In this document: in pieces, positions 26,415 through 34,410 of the stretch
Layout of the letters: each line of letters begins with the position of its first letter
Numbering within the stretch: position 1 is the first letter of the stretch
Source of the DNA: Streptomyces alanosinicus
GTDB taxonomy: Bacteria; Actinomycetota; Actinomycetes; Streptomycetales; Streptomycetaceae
Length of the DNA stretch: 64,000 bases
Reading direction: 5' to 3'
NCBI RefSeq assembly: GCF_014650595.1
Contig: NZ_BMVG01000033.1
Location: 1-64,000, forward strand
The notes under the pieces: model-generated
The model's database searches: none
The model's input: the letters and a program-made list of their open reading frames with translations, nothing else
What the model was told of the DNA's origin: nothing
Made by a program: the position numbers and the translations under genes

Positions 26415-26809
26415 GTGATACCCACTCTTCCCTGGACCGTGCCGACCGCTCCGCGGCGGGACGCCGAGGTGCATGTCTTCGCCTCGCGCTTCGAGACCCG
26501 CGCGCTGTGGGGCGCTCTGTGCCTCCTCGCTTCCTCGCCCGTACCCCTGCGGTATGGCGCCAGATCGGCCACGCGCGCGGTGCCTACGGCCTCACGCTCA
26601 GCGCACAGCCTCTGCGGCGGACCTTCTGGACGCCGTCCGCCTGGGAGTCCGCCGGCGCGTTGAAGGCCTTCGCGCACTCCGGCGCCCACCGGCCGATCTC
26701 CCGCGCCCTGGCCGCCCAGATGCGCGACGTCTCTTTCGTCACCTGGCGGACCACCAGCGACCAGCTGCCGCTGGGCTGGGCGGAGGCCGAACACCGGCTC
26801 AAGAAGTAG
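26415..26809 (+). pseudogene. DUF3291-type protein gene broken by a frameshift
   Basis: From GTG at 26415 (GAAGGGA upstream) the frame encodes IPTLPWTVPTAPRRDAEVHVFASRFETRALWGAL. It then leaves the family sequence, which resumes in another frame as RFLARTPAVWRQIGHARGAYGL and continues to RTFWTPSAWESAGALKAFAHS and AEAEHRLKK. The break fits an 8-base insertion (TGCCTCCT, 26520-26527), a near copy of the adjacent CGCTTCCTCG. The rejoined protein would be about 128 residues of the monooxygenase-like DUF3291 family. Confidence 0.7.
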
Positions 26810-27015
26810 TCGGCCGGACGGCAGTACCAGCATCGCCGCTCGCGCGCGTGGTCCCGCCGGCCGGCGTCGTCACGACGACCACGCGCCCGTGCAGGCACCA
26901 TGCACACGCGCGCGTGCACGGCACGTGAATCCGGAGGGTGATCGAGCTACGGGCGGCGGGCGATGCGCCACGCGCGCGTGCGGTGCTGTCGGAGCCGTCT
27001 CGTAGTCTTGGGCCC

Positions 27016-28071
27016 GTGCAGGTACTCCACGACGCCCCCCTCGCCCCCCTGACCACCTTCCGGCTGGGCGGCCCCGCGACGCGACTGGTCACCGCGGCGA
27101 CCGACGCCGAGGTGATCGCCGCCGTCCGTGAAGCCGACGACAGCGGGACGCCACTGCTGGTCATCGGCGGCGGATCGAACCTGGTCATCGGTGACAAGGG
27201 CTTCGACGGCACCGTCGTGCGCATCGCCACGCGCGGTGTCGAGCTGCGCGGCACGACACTGGAGCTGGCGGCCGGCGAGGTGTGGACGGACGCCGTCGCC
27301 CGCACGGTCGAGGCCGGGCTCGCCGGGATCGAGTGCCTGGCCGGCATCCCCGGATCCGCGGGCGCCACCCCGATCCAGAACGTGGGTGCCTACGGCCAGG
27401 AGATCTCCTCCACCCTGACCGAGGTCGTCGCCTACGACCGGCGCGCCGGTGAGACCGTCACGCTGACGAACGAGGAGTGCGCCTTCTCGTACCGTCACAG
27501 CCGCTTCAAGGCGGACCCCGAGCGCTATGTCGTGCTGCGCGTCCGTTTCGAACTGGAGGACGCGGGCGGGATGTCCGCGCCGATCAAGTACGGCGAGGCG
27601 GCCCGCGCGCTCGGCGTCGAGCCGGGCGAGCGGGTGCCGCTGGCCGACGCGCGCGAGGGCGTGCTGAAGCTGCGCGCGGGGAAAGGCATGGTTCTCGACC
27701 CCGAGGACCACGACACCTGGTCGGCCGGGTCCTTCTTCACCAACCCGATCCTGACCGACGAGCAGTTCGCCGCCTTCCACGCGCGCGTGCGCGAGCGGCT
27801 GGGGGACGGCGTCGAGCCGCCCGCCTACCCGGCGGGGGAGGGCCGTAGGAAGACCTCCGCGGCCTGGGTGATCGACAAGGCGGGCTTCACCAAGGGCTAC
27901 GGCACCGGGCCCGCCCGCATCTCCACCAAGCACACCCTCGCCCTCACCAACCGGGGCGAGGCCACCACCGAGGATCTGCTGGCGCTGGCCCGTGAGGTCG
28001 TCGCCGGTGTCCACGAGGCCTTCGGGATCACGCTGGTCAACGAGCCGGTGACGGTGGGCGTCAGCCTGTAG
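27016..28071 (+). CDS. murB: UDP-N-acetylmuramate dehydrogenase
   Basis: A 351-residue FAD enzyme that reduces UDP-GlcNAc-enolpyruvate to UDP-MurNAc with NADPH in peptidoglycan synthesis. The FAD-binding region has VIGGGSNLVIGDKGFDG; the catalytic Ser is in SAGSFFTNP, and the C-terminal Glu is in GITLVNEPV. This is the shorter-loop arrangement common in actinobacteria. I chose GTG at 27016, since VLHDAPLAPLTTFRLGG is the family N-terminus; a frame back to 26938 adds low-complexity residues. A -10-like TAGTCT at 27003-27008 suggests a leaderless mRNA. Confidence 0.93.
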   Translation: MQVLHDAPLAPLTTFRLGGPATRLVTAATDAEVIAAVREADDSGTPLLVIGGGSNLVIGDKGFDGTVVRIATRGVELRGTTLELAAGEVWTDAVARTVEAGLAGIECLAGIPGSAGATPIQNVGAYGQEISSTLTEVVAYDRRAGETVTLTNEECAFSYRHSRFKADPERYVVLRVRFELEDAGGMSAPIKYGEAARALGVEPGERVPLADAREGVLKLRAGKGMVLDPEDHDTWSAGSFFTNPILTDEQFAAFHARVRERLGDGVEPPAYPAGEGRRKTSAAWVIDKAGFTKGYGTGPARISTKHTLALTNRGEATTEDLLALAREVVAGVHEAFGITLVNEPVTVGVSL

Positions 28072-28089
28072 GGCCGGTGGCCCGAGCCG

Positions 28090-28198
28090 CGGCCCCCAGC
28101 CGCGGCCCCAGCCCACCCGCGGCACAGAGGGCCCCCACCCGCGGCGCAAAGGGCCCAACACGCGGCGCAGAGGGTCCAACACGCGCCGTACAGGCCCT
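28090..28198. repeat. Degenerate 22-bp tandem repeats
   Basis: About four diverging copies of a unit like CCCACCCGCGGCACAGAGGG fill the gap between murB and the minus-strand SDR gene. Copies change at CCC/AAC and CAGAGG/CAAAGG. No function is evident. Confidence 0.6.
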
Positions 28199-28829
28199 AG
28201 TACGCCACCCCCACGCCCTGCTTCACCGTCCCCTCGTCATCGATCATCGTCAGCATCGCGTGCGCGACGTCCGCGCGGGCGATGAAACGGCCCTTGCGCG
28301 GGAAGCCGCCGATGACGGTGCGGTAGCGGCCGGTGAGCGGTTTGTCCTGCAGACGCGGTGGCCGTACGGACGTCCAGTCCGTGCCGCTGGCTGCCAGCTC
28401 GGCCTCCAGCTCGCGCAGGTCGGTGTAGACGTCCTTCAGGGCGGCAGACACCACCGCGCGCACGCCACGGTCCAGGGGGCCGTCGTCCTCGGGGGCCGGA
28501 CCGATGGGAGCGGCGCTGACCACGAGCAGCCGTCGTACATCCTCCGCTTCCATGGCGCGCAGGACCGTGCGGGTCAGCCGGGCGGCGACCCCGGCGTCCT
28601 TGCGGCTGCGCGCGCCCAGGCCGGAGAGGACCGCGTCCCGGCCCCGGACGGCGGCGCGCAACTCCGCGGGGTCGGTCAGGTCGGCGCGGAACACCTCCAG
28701 TGCGTCCCCCGTGACGGCGAGCCGGGCCGGATCGCGGACCACGGCGGTCACCCGGTGGCCGGCGCCGAGCGCCTGACGCACGATCTCCCGGCCGATACCG
28801 CCGGTGGCGCCGAAAACGGTGAGGTTCAT
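28197..28829 (-). CDS. NAD(P)H-binding SDR-family protein
   Basis: A 210-residue atypical SDR. It starts MNLTVFGATGGIGREIVRQAL (GATGGIG binds NADP), then RLLVVSAAPIGP, and TDWTSVRPPRLQDKPLTG. ATG at 28829 with GGGAGCACTC before it. Divergent from a TetR regulator 102 bp away with two palindromic sites between them, so it is the probable regulatory target. Relatives include flavin-reductase-like and NmrA-like proteins. Confidence 0.86.
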   Translation of the reverse strand: MNLTVFGATGGIGREIVRQALGAGHRVTAVVRDPARLAVTGDALEVFRADLTDPAELRAAVRGRDAVLSGLGARSRKDAGVAARLTRTVLRAMEAEDVRRLLVVSAAPIGPAPEDDGPLDRGVRAVVSAALKDVYTDLRELEAELAASGTDWTSVRPPRLQDKPLTGRYRTVIGGFPRKGRFIARADVAHAMLTMIDDEGTVKQGVGVAY

Positions 28830-28854
28830 GAGTGCTCCCATGGGAGGGACCAGT

Positions 28855-28910
28855 GGGTGAGCATTCACTCACCCGTGTGCCCTCTAGAGTGGGTAAGCAC
28901 TCACCCACTC
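28855..28910. promoter_or_regulatory. Paired palindromic operators between SDR and TetR genes
   Basis: Site 1 is GGGTGAG-N6-CTCACCC (28855-28874). Site 2 is GAGTGGGT-N8-ACCCACTC (28887-28910). Both share the GGGTGAG/GTGGGT core. A -10-like TAGAGT (28885-28890) lies between them. This fits autoregulation by the adjacent TetR protein. Confidence 0.65.
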
Positions 28911-28931
28911 GTCAAGCCCGATTGGAAACCC

Positions 28932-29543
28932 ATGGAGCCGAAGCCGACGCGTGTCCGCATCCTCGACGCCGCTCACGAGCTGATGCTCACGGTCGGACTC
29001 GCCCGCGCCACCACCAAGGAGATCGCCCGAGCGGCCGGCTGCTCCGAAGCGGCCCTCTACAAGTACTTCGACAGCAAGGAAGACCTGTTCGTCCGGGTGC
29101 TCGCCGAGCGCCTGCCACGCCTCACCCCGCTGCTGGGCAGCCTCGCCGCCGAACCGGGACAGGGCACCCTGGAAGGCAACCTCACCGAGATCGCCCGCGA
29201 GGCAGCCCGCTTCTACGAGCAGAGCTTCCCGATCGCCGCCTCCCTGTACGCCGAGACACAGCTGAAGCAGCGGCATTTCGAGGCCCTGCGCACGCTCGGC
29301 TCGGGCCCGCACCGGCCCATCCAGGACCTGGACGCCTATCTCCGCGCCGAACAGGCCATCGGCCGGGTCCGGGCCGGCGCCGACACCTTCGCGGCCGCCT
29401 CCCTGCTGCTGGGCGCCTGCGCGCAGCGCGCGTTCGCCTATGACGCGACCGACGCCGGGGAACGGCCGCCGGTCGACGACTTCGCCGCGCGGCTGGCGCG
29501 GACGCTGCTGGGCGGGATCTCCGCTGCGCCGGACTCCGCGTGA
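28932..29543 (+). CDS. TetR/AcrR-family transcriptional regulator
   Basis: A 203-residue repressor. The N-terminal helix-turn-helix reads RILDAAHELMLTVGLARATTKEIARAAGCSEAALYKYF with YKYFDSKEDLF as the recognition end. The C-terminal ligand domain is unclassified. ATG at 28932. It probably represses the divergent SDR gene and itself through the two palindromes. The inducer is unknown. Confidence 0.9.
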   Translation: MEPKPTRVRILDAAHELMLTVGLARATTKEIARAAGCSEAALYKYFDSKEDLFVRVLAERLPRLTPLLGSLAAEPGQGTLEGNLTEIAREAARFYEQSFPIAASLYAETQLKQRHFEALRTLGSGPHRPIQDLDAYLRAEQAIGRVRAGADTFAAASLLLGACAQRAFAYDATDAGERPPVDDFAARLARTLLGGISAAPDSA

Positions 29544-29578
29544 GCCTCGCACCGGGGCCCTGACAAGCCCTCCGTGCT

Positions 29579-30619
29579 TCAGACGGCCGGGCGCGCCAGC
29601 CAGTCGTCGATGCCGGCCAGCAGCCGGGCCTTGACGTTCTCCGGGGCGGCCGACGCACGCACCGACTGCCGGGCCAGTTCGGCGAGTTCGGCGTCCGAGA
29701 AGCCATGGGCGTGCCGGGCGATCTCGTACTGGGCCGCCAGTCGGGAGCCGAACAGCAGCGGGTCGTCGGCGCCCAGGGCCATCGGGACGCCGGCCTCGAA
29801 GAACGTGCGCAGCGGAACGTCCTCGGGCTTCTCGTAGACGCCGAGCGCCACGTTCGACGCCGGGCACACCTCGCAGGTCACCTGGCGGTCGGCCAGCCGC
29901 TTCAGCAGCCGCGGGTCCTCCGCCGCGCGTACCCCGTGCCCGATCCGCGAGGCGTGCAGATCGTCCAGGCAGTCACGCACCGAGGAGGGGCCGGTCAGCT
30001 CGCCGCCGTGCGGGGCCGACAGCAGACCGCCCTCGCGTGCGATGTGGAAGGCCCGGTCGAAGTCCCGCGCCATGCCCCGCCGCTCGTCGTTGGAGAGCCC
30101 GAAACCGACCACGCCCCGGTCCACGTACCGCACCGCGAGCCGGGCCAGCGTGCGGGCGTCCAGCGGGTGCTTCATCCGGTTGGCGGCGACCAGTACGCGC
30201 ATCCCGAGTCCGGTCTCCCGGCAGGTCGTCTCCACCGCGTCCAGGATGATCTCCATCGCCGGGATCAGCCCGCCCAGCCGGGGCGCGTACGACGTCGGGT
30301 CCACCTGGATCTCCAGCCAGCCCGAACCGTCCTTCACGTCCTCCTCAGCGGCCTCCCGCACCAGGCGCCGGATGTCCTCCGGTTCGCGCAGGCAGGAGCG
30401 CGCCGCGTCGTACAGCCGCTGGAAACGGAACCAGCCCCGTTCGTCGGTGGCCCGCAGTCTGGGTGGTTCGCCGCTGGTCAGTGCTTCCGTCAGGGCCTCG
30501 GGCAGACGTACGCCGTACTTGTCGGCGAGCTCCAGGACGGTCCCCGGTCGCATCGAACCGGTGAAGTGCAGGTGCAGATGGGCTTTCGGCAGCTCAGAGA
30601 GGTCACGTACACGCTCCAT
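29579..30619 (-). CDS. add: Adenosine deaminase
   Basis: A 346-residue zinc enzyme that converts adenosine to inosine in purine salvage. The metal HxH is in KAHLHLHFTGS, the substrate His-Gly-Gly-Glu in SAPHGGELTGP, then RIGHGVRA, CPASNVALGV and the catalytic Asp pair in GADDPLLFGS. ATG at 30619 gives the family N-terminus; 28 extra upstream residues are not typical. It lies downstream of aspC but beyond a perfect palindrome that probably separates the transcripts. Confidence 0.92.
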   Translation of the reverse strand: MERVRDLSELPKAHLHLHFTGSMRPGTVLELADKYGVRLPEALTEALTSGEPPRLRATDERGWFRFQRLYDAARSCLREPEDIRRLVREAAEEDVKDGSGWLEIQVDPTSYAPRLGGLIPAMEIILDAVETTCRETGLGMRVLVAANRMKHPLDARTLARLAVRYVDRGVVGFGLSNDERRGMARDFDRAFHIAREGGLLSAPHGGELTGPSSVRDCLDDLHASRIGHGVRAAEDPRLLKRLADRQVTCEVCPASNVALGVYEKPEDVPLRTFFEAGVPMALGADDPLLFGSRLAAQYEIARHAHGFSDAELAELARQSVRASAAPENVKARLLAGIDDWLARPAV

Positions 30620-30693
30620 CCCAGGATCCTGCCGTACGTCCCCGGACTCCGGGTAGCCGTTTCCCTGAACGTGGTCTTGCTCGCACGAACGAG

Positions 30694-30729
30694 CGAGGGG
30701 CACCTACCAACGTTGGTAGGTGCCCCTCG
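30694..30729 (-). terminator. aspC terminator, 36-bp perfect palindrome
   Basis: CGAGGGGCACCTACCAAC (30694-30711) is followed directly by its exact reverse complement. It begins 16 bases downstream of the aspC stop and has no internal spacer, so the hairpin loop would be ACGT-like. It probably ends aspC transcription. Confidence 0.7.
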
Positions 30730-30745
30730 TCCAAAAATGGACCAC

Positions 30746-31972
30746 TCAGTCCCTGGCCTCCGCCAGCAGCTTCTGGATGCGGCTCACGCCCTCGACGAGG
30801 TCCTCGTCGCCGAGCGCGTACGACAGCCGCAGATAGCCCGGCGTGCCGAAGGCCTCGCCCGGGACGACCGCGACCTCGGCCTCCTCCAGGATCAGCGCGG
30901 CCAGCTCGACCGTGTCCTGCGGGCGCCTGCCCCGGATCTCTTTGCCCAGCAGGCCCTTGACCGAGGGGTAGGCGTAGAAGGCGCCCTCGGGCTCCGGGCA
31001 GACCACGCCGGCGATCTCGTTGAGCATCGCCACGATCTTCTTGCGGCGCCGGTCGAAGGCCTCGCGCATCTTCGCGACGGCTTCGAGGTCACCGGAGACG
31101 GCGGCCAGGGCGGCCACCTGGGCCACGTTGGAGACGTTCGAGGTGGCGTGCGACTGCAGGTTGGTCGCGGCCTTGACGACGTCCTTCGGGCCGATGACCC
31201 AGCCCACGCGCCAGCCGGTCATGGCGTACGTCTTGGCCACGCCGTTGACCACGATGCACTTGTCGCGCAGCTCGGGTAGCAGCGCCGGCAGGGACACCGC
31301 GGAGGCGTCGCCGTACACCAGGTGTTCGTAGATCTCGTCGGTGAGCACCCACAGGCCGTGCTCCACGGCCCAGCGGCCGATCGCCTCGGTCTCGGCCTCG
31401 GAGTAGACCGCGCCGGTCGGGTTGGACGGGGAGACGAAGAGCACGACCTTCGTCTTCTCCGTGCGGGCCGCCTCCAGCTGCTCGACGGCGACCCGGTAGC
31501 CGGTGGTCTCGTCGGCCACGACCTCCACCGGGACACCGCCCGCGAGGCGGATCGACTCCGGGTACGTCGTCCAGTACGGCGCCGGGACGATGACCTCGTC
31601 GCCCGGGTCGAGGATCGCGGCGAACGCCTCGTAGATGGCCTGCTTGCCGCCGTTGGTGACGAGGATCTGCGAGACGTCGGGCTCCCAGCCGGAGTCACGC
31701 AGCGTCTTCGCGGCGATCGCGGCCTTCAGCTCGGGCAGGCCGCCGGCCGGGGTGTAGCGGTGGTACTTGGGGTTCTTGCAGGCCTCGACGGCCGCCTCGA
31801 CGATGTAGTCCGGGGTCGGGAAGTCGGGCTCGCCGGCGCCGAAGCCGATCACCGGACGCCCGGCGGCCTTCAGGGCCTTGGCCTTGGCGTCCACGGCGAG
31901 GGTGGCGGACTCGGAGATCGCGCCGATTCGGGCGGAGACCCGGCGCTCGGTGGGAGGGATTGCAGCGCTCAT
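30746..31972 (-). CDS. aspC: Aspartate aminotransferase (pyridoxal-phosphate-dependent)
   Basis: A 408-residue class I aminotransferase of the Igamma type. It contains SNPTGAVYS, TDEIYEHLVYG (Asp for the pyridine nitrogen, Tyr), and the Schiff-base Lys247 in NGVAKTYAMTGWRVGW. The C-terminus has the substrate carboxylate Arg in YLRLSYAL. It interconverts aspartate/2-oxoglutarate and oxaloacetate/glutamate. I chose ATG at 31972 (MSAAIPPTERRV); an ATG three codons upstream is possible. Minus strand, opposite to the tRNA-Trp/secE unit. Confidence 0.92.
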   Translation of the reverse strand: MSAAIPPTERRVSARIGAISESATLAVDAKAKALKAAGRPVIGFGAGEPDFPTPDYIVEAAVEACKNPKYHRYTPAGGLPELKAAIAAKTLRDSGWEPDVSQILVTNGGKQAIYEAFAAILDPGDEVIVPAPYWTTYPESIRLAGGVPVEVVADETTGYRVAVEQLEAARTEKTKVVLFVSPSNPTGAVYSEAETEAIGRWAVEHGLWVLTDEIYEHLVYGDASAVSLPALLPELRDKCIVVNGVAKTYAMTGWRVGWVIGPKDVVKAATNLQSHATSNVSNVAQVAALAAVSGDLEAVAKMREAFDRRRKKIVAMLNEIAGVVCPEPEGAFYAYPSVKGLLGKEIRGRRPQDTVELAALILEEAEVAVVPGEAFGTPGYLRLSYALGDEDLVEGVSRIQKLLAEARD

Positions 31973-32233
31973 GGAGTCCATCGTTCCAGACCGGAAACAT
32001 CCCCGGCACGCGGGTTTCACGGACTGAACAGCCAGGGGTCGGGACGTGAACACGGATCCGAATCCGGGCCCCGGCCAGGACGATCTTTGGTCACGCGGCT
32101 CCGGACGGGCACTTTCTGTTCGACGCGGGGCTGCGGACCACGTACACTCTCACCTCGTTGGCCTTCAGCAGCCGCCGCCGAATCGGTGCACACCGCGCAC
32201 CCGGTCGGATGCGGTACGTTGGGGGACACGCAA

Positions 32234-32306
32234 AGGGTCGTAGCTCAATTGGTAGAGCACCGGTCTCCAAAACCGGCGGTTGGGGGTTCAAGTCCCTCCG
32301 GCCCTG
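32234..32306 (+). tRNA. tRNA-Trp (anticodon CCA)
   Basis: A 73-base cloverleaf: acceptor AGGGTCG/CGGCCCT, anticodon stem CCGGT/ACCGG around CTCCAAA, T arm GGGGG-TTCAAGT-CCCTC. CCA is not encoded. TACGTT at 32215-32220 is a possible -10. tRNA-Trp next to secE-nusG is a conserved actinobacterial arrangement. Confidence 0.93.
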
Positions 32307-32413
32307 CTACACACACCGCCAGGATGTGTGCGCTTGTACGTACAGCAATGCACCGCCGTGCGGCTCAGGAACCGGGCGCGGCACGGCCATGACCCGGGAT
32401 CAGGTGAGGACGA

Positions 32414-32701
32414 ATGACGGACGCCGTGGGCTCCATCGACACGCCTGATGCCCAGGACGAGGTGTCGGAGTCCAAGAAGAAGGCCCGCAAGGGCGGCAAG
32501 CGCGCCAAGAAGGGCCCGCTGAAGCGCCTCGCCACCTTCTACCGCCAGATCGTCGCGGAGCTCCGCAAGGTTGTCTGGCCGACGCGCAACCAGCTGACGT
32601 CGTACACCACTGTGGTGATCTTCTTCGTCGCCATCATGATCGCGCTGGTGACCGTGATTGACTATGGGCTCAACCACGCGGCCAAGTACGTCTTCGGCTG
32701 A
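32414..32701 (+). CDS. secE: Preprotein translocase subunit SecE
   Basis: A 95-residue single-span SecE. A basic N-terminal part (SKKKARKGGKRAKKG) precedes the conserved amphipathic stretch FYRQIVAELRKVVWPTRNQL and one membrane helix (TTVVIFFVAIMIALVTVIDYG). It clamps SecY in the translocon. ATG at 32414 with AGGACGA upstream; nusG follows. Confidence 0.96.
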   Translation: MTDAVGSIDTPDAQDEVSESKKKARKGGKRAKKGPLKRLATFYRQIVAELRKVVWPTRNQLTSYTTVVIFFVAIMIALVTVIDYGLNHAAKYVFG

Positions 32702-32713
32702 GCCAAGAGCGAA

Positions 32714-32740
32714 GGGCGCCGTGGCACCGGCGCCCGTTTT
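32714..32740 (+). terminator. Hairpin with U-tract between secE and nusG
   Basis: GGGCGCCG (32714-32721) pairs with CGGCGCCC (32728-32735), followed by GTTTT. It could attenuate transcription into nusG or protect the secE mRNA end. Confidence 0.6.
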
Positions 32741-32781
32741 CGCATGTTCCACCCCTATGTATCCAGGAAGAAGCAGCCATC

Positions 32782-33678
32782 GTGTCTGACCCGAACCTGA
32801 ACGACGACGCCATCGAGTCTCGCGGGACCGCTGCCGAGATGGTGGACGACGAGCTCGACATCGTCGAGGGCGCGGACGAGCAGGACGAGTTCGAGGCTGC
32901 CGAGGCCGAGGCGGGGGAGCCGGCCGAAGAGGCGGCCCTGCACGTCGAGGACGAAGACGTCCAGGACGACGAAGACGTCGAGGACGAAGGCGACGCCGAG
33001 GGCGAAGAGGCTGCCGATGAGGCCGCCGCCGACGCCGCCGAGGAAGAGCCGGCCGAGCCCGTCGACCCCATCGCGGCCCTGCGCGAGGAACTGCGCACGC
33101 TGCCCGGCGAGTGGTACGTCATCCACACCTACGCCGGTTACGAGAACCGCGTGAAGACCAACCTTGAGCAGCGCGCCGTCTCGCTGAACGTCGAGGACTA
33201 CATCTTCCAGGCCGAGGTGCCGCAGGAAGAGGTCGTCCAGATCAAGAACGGCGACCGCAAGACGATCAAGCAGAACAAGCTGCCGGGTTACGTCCTGGTC
33301 CGCATGGACCTGACCAACGAGTCCTGGGGCGTCGTCCGCAACACCCCGGGCGTCACCGGCTTCGTGGGCAACGCGTACGACCCGTACCCGCTGACCCTGG
33401 ACGAGATCGTCAAGATGCTCGCCCCGGAGGCCGAGGAGAAGGCCGCCCGCGAGGCCGCCGAGGCCGAGGGCAAGCCCGCCCCGCAGCGCAAGGTCGAGGT
33501 CCAGGTGCTGGACTTCGAGGTCGGCGACTCGGTCACCGTCACCGACGGCCCGTTCGCCACGCTGCAGGCGACCATCAACGAGATCAACCCCGACTCCAAG
33601 AAGGTCAAGGGTCTGGTGGAGATCTTCGGCCGCGAGACGCCGGTCGAGCTGTCCTTCGACCAGATCCAGAAGAACTGA
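32782..33678 (+). CDS. nusG: Transcription termination/antitermination protein NusG
   Basis: A 298-residue NusG. A strongly acidic extension of about 95 residues (Glu/Asp/Ala-rich), typical of Streptomyces, precedes the NGN domain (EWYVIHTYAGYENRVKTNLEQR to GVVRNTPGVTGFVG). The KOW domain (FEVGDSVTVTDGPFATLQA) is at the C-terminus. NusG binds the RNA polymerase clamp and links it to Rho or ribosomes. GTG at 32782. The last codons form the first copy of a 14-bp triplicated sequence that continues past the stop. Confidence 0.95.
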   Translation: MSDPNLNDDAIESRGTAAEMVDDELDIVEGADEQDEFEAAEAEAGEPAEEAALHVEDEDVQDDEDVEDEGDAEGEEAADEAAADAAEEEPAEPVDPIAALREELRTLPGEWYVIHTYAGYENRVKTNLEQRAVSLNVEDYIFQAEVPQEEVVQIKNGDRKTIKQNKLPGYVLVRMDLTNESWGVVRNTPGVTGFVGNAYDPYPLTLDEIVKMLAPEAEEKAAREAAEAEGKPAPQRKVEVQVLDFEVGDSVTVTDGPFATLQATINEINPDSKKVKGLVEIFGRETPVELSFDQIQKN

Positions 33679-33704
33679 TCCAGAAGGACTGATCCAGAAG
33701 AGCT
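33663..33704 (+). repeat. 14-bp tandem triplicate at the 3' end of nusG
   Basis: GATCCAGAAGAACT, GATCCAGAAGGACT and GATCCAGAAGAGCT are directly adjacent (33663-33704). The first copy encodes the end of NusG and the TGA starts at its last base. Later copies are untranslated. Confidence 0.85.
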
Positions 33705-33729
33705 AGTCCTTTTTTGGACTTCGTGCTTC

Positions 33730-33778
33730 CGTGCAGGTCAGGCAGGCCGTTCTGGTCCGCCTGACCTGCACGGTTTTT
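33730..33778 (+). terminator. Intrinsic terminator downstream of nusG
   Basis: CGTGCAGGTCAGGC (33730-33743) pairs perfectly with GCCTGACCTGCACG (33759-33772) and is followed by GTTTTT. This is a textbook intrinsic terminator, uncommon in this genus. Confidence 0.85.
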
Positions 33779-33798
33779 AGCCGCGCATCTATACCCGC

Positions 33799-33848
33799 TA
33801 TCGTTGTGCGGTATGCCTGCGCCAGGATCGCGATCCTTGCGCAGGCAT
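33799..33848 (+). promoter_or_regulatory. rplK leader: promoter and 36-bp near-perfect palindrome
   Basis: TATCGT (33799-33804) is a plausible -10. The palindrome ATGCCTGCGCCAGGATCG (33813-33830) and its reverse complement (33831-33848) mismatch at one base. It falls in the 5' untranslated region 28 bases before the rplK ATG. In E. coli, L1 represses the rplK-rplA operon at its leader; a similar role here is inference. Confidence 0.45.
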
Positions 33849-33876
33849 GGACCCGAATGAAAGGACCCGGAGAGCT

Positions 33877-34311
33877 ATGCCTCCCAAGAAGAAGAAGGTC
33901 ACGGGGCTCATCAAGCTCCAGATCAACGCCGGTGCGGCGAACCCGGCCCCGCCGGTCGGCCCCGCGCTCGGTCAGCACGGCGTCAACATCATGGAGTTCT
34001 GCAAGGCGTACAACGCCGCGACCGAGTCGCAGCGTGGCTGGGTGATCCCGGTGGAGATCACGGTCTACGAGGACCGCTCCTTCACCTTCGTCACCAAGAC
34101 GCCGCCGGCCGCGAAGATGATCCTCAAGGCCGCTGGTGTCGAGAAGGGCTCCGGCGAGCCGCACAAGACCAAGGTCGCCAAGATCACCGAGGCGCAGGTC
34201 CGCGAGATCGCCACGACCAAGATGCCCGACCTGAACGCGAACGACCTGGACGCCGCGTCGAAGATCATCGCCGGCACCGCCCGCTCCATGGGCATCACGG
34301 TCGAGGGCTGA
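33877..34311 (+). CDS. rplK: 50S ribosomal protein L11
   Basis: A 144-residue L11. The N-terminal domain has [25 protein letters not shown], the thiopeptide-binding proline region, which looks wild type. The C-terminal 23S-binding domain ends [15 protein letters not shown] at 33877 follows GGAGAGCT; an in-frame ATG 30 bases upstream lies in the palindrome and is not used by homologues. Operon with rplA. Confidence 0.96.
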
Positions 34312-34410
34312 GCCCACCCCTGGCAGTCATGCGGCCGTAACCGGTCGCACGTGGCAGGGCCTGCTCGGCCCAGAGACCACGACTCCTTTCAGAACACACA
34401 GGAGCAAGTT

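Noticed and set aside
26938..27015. Upstream GTG of murB at 26938, with GGAGG directly before it
   Set aside because: It would add 26 Ala/Arg-rich residues not seen in MurB and puts the ribosome binding site too close; the start at 27016 matches the family.
33877..34311. Possible thiopeptide-resistant L11
   Set aside because: The N-terminal [13 protein letters not shown] segment has the normal prolines.
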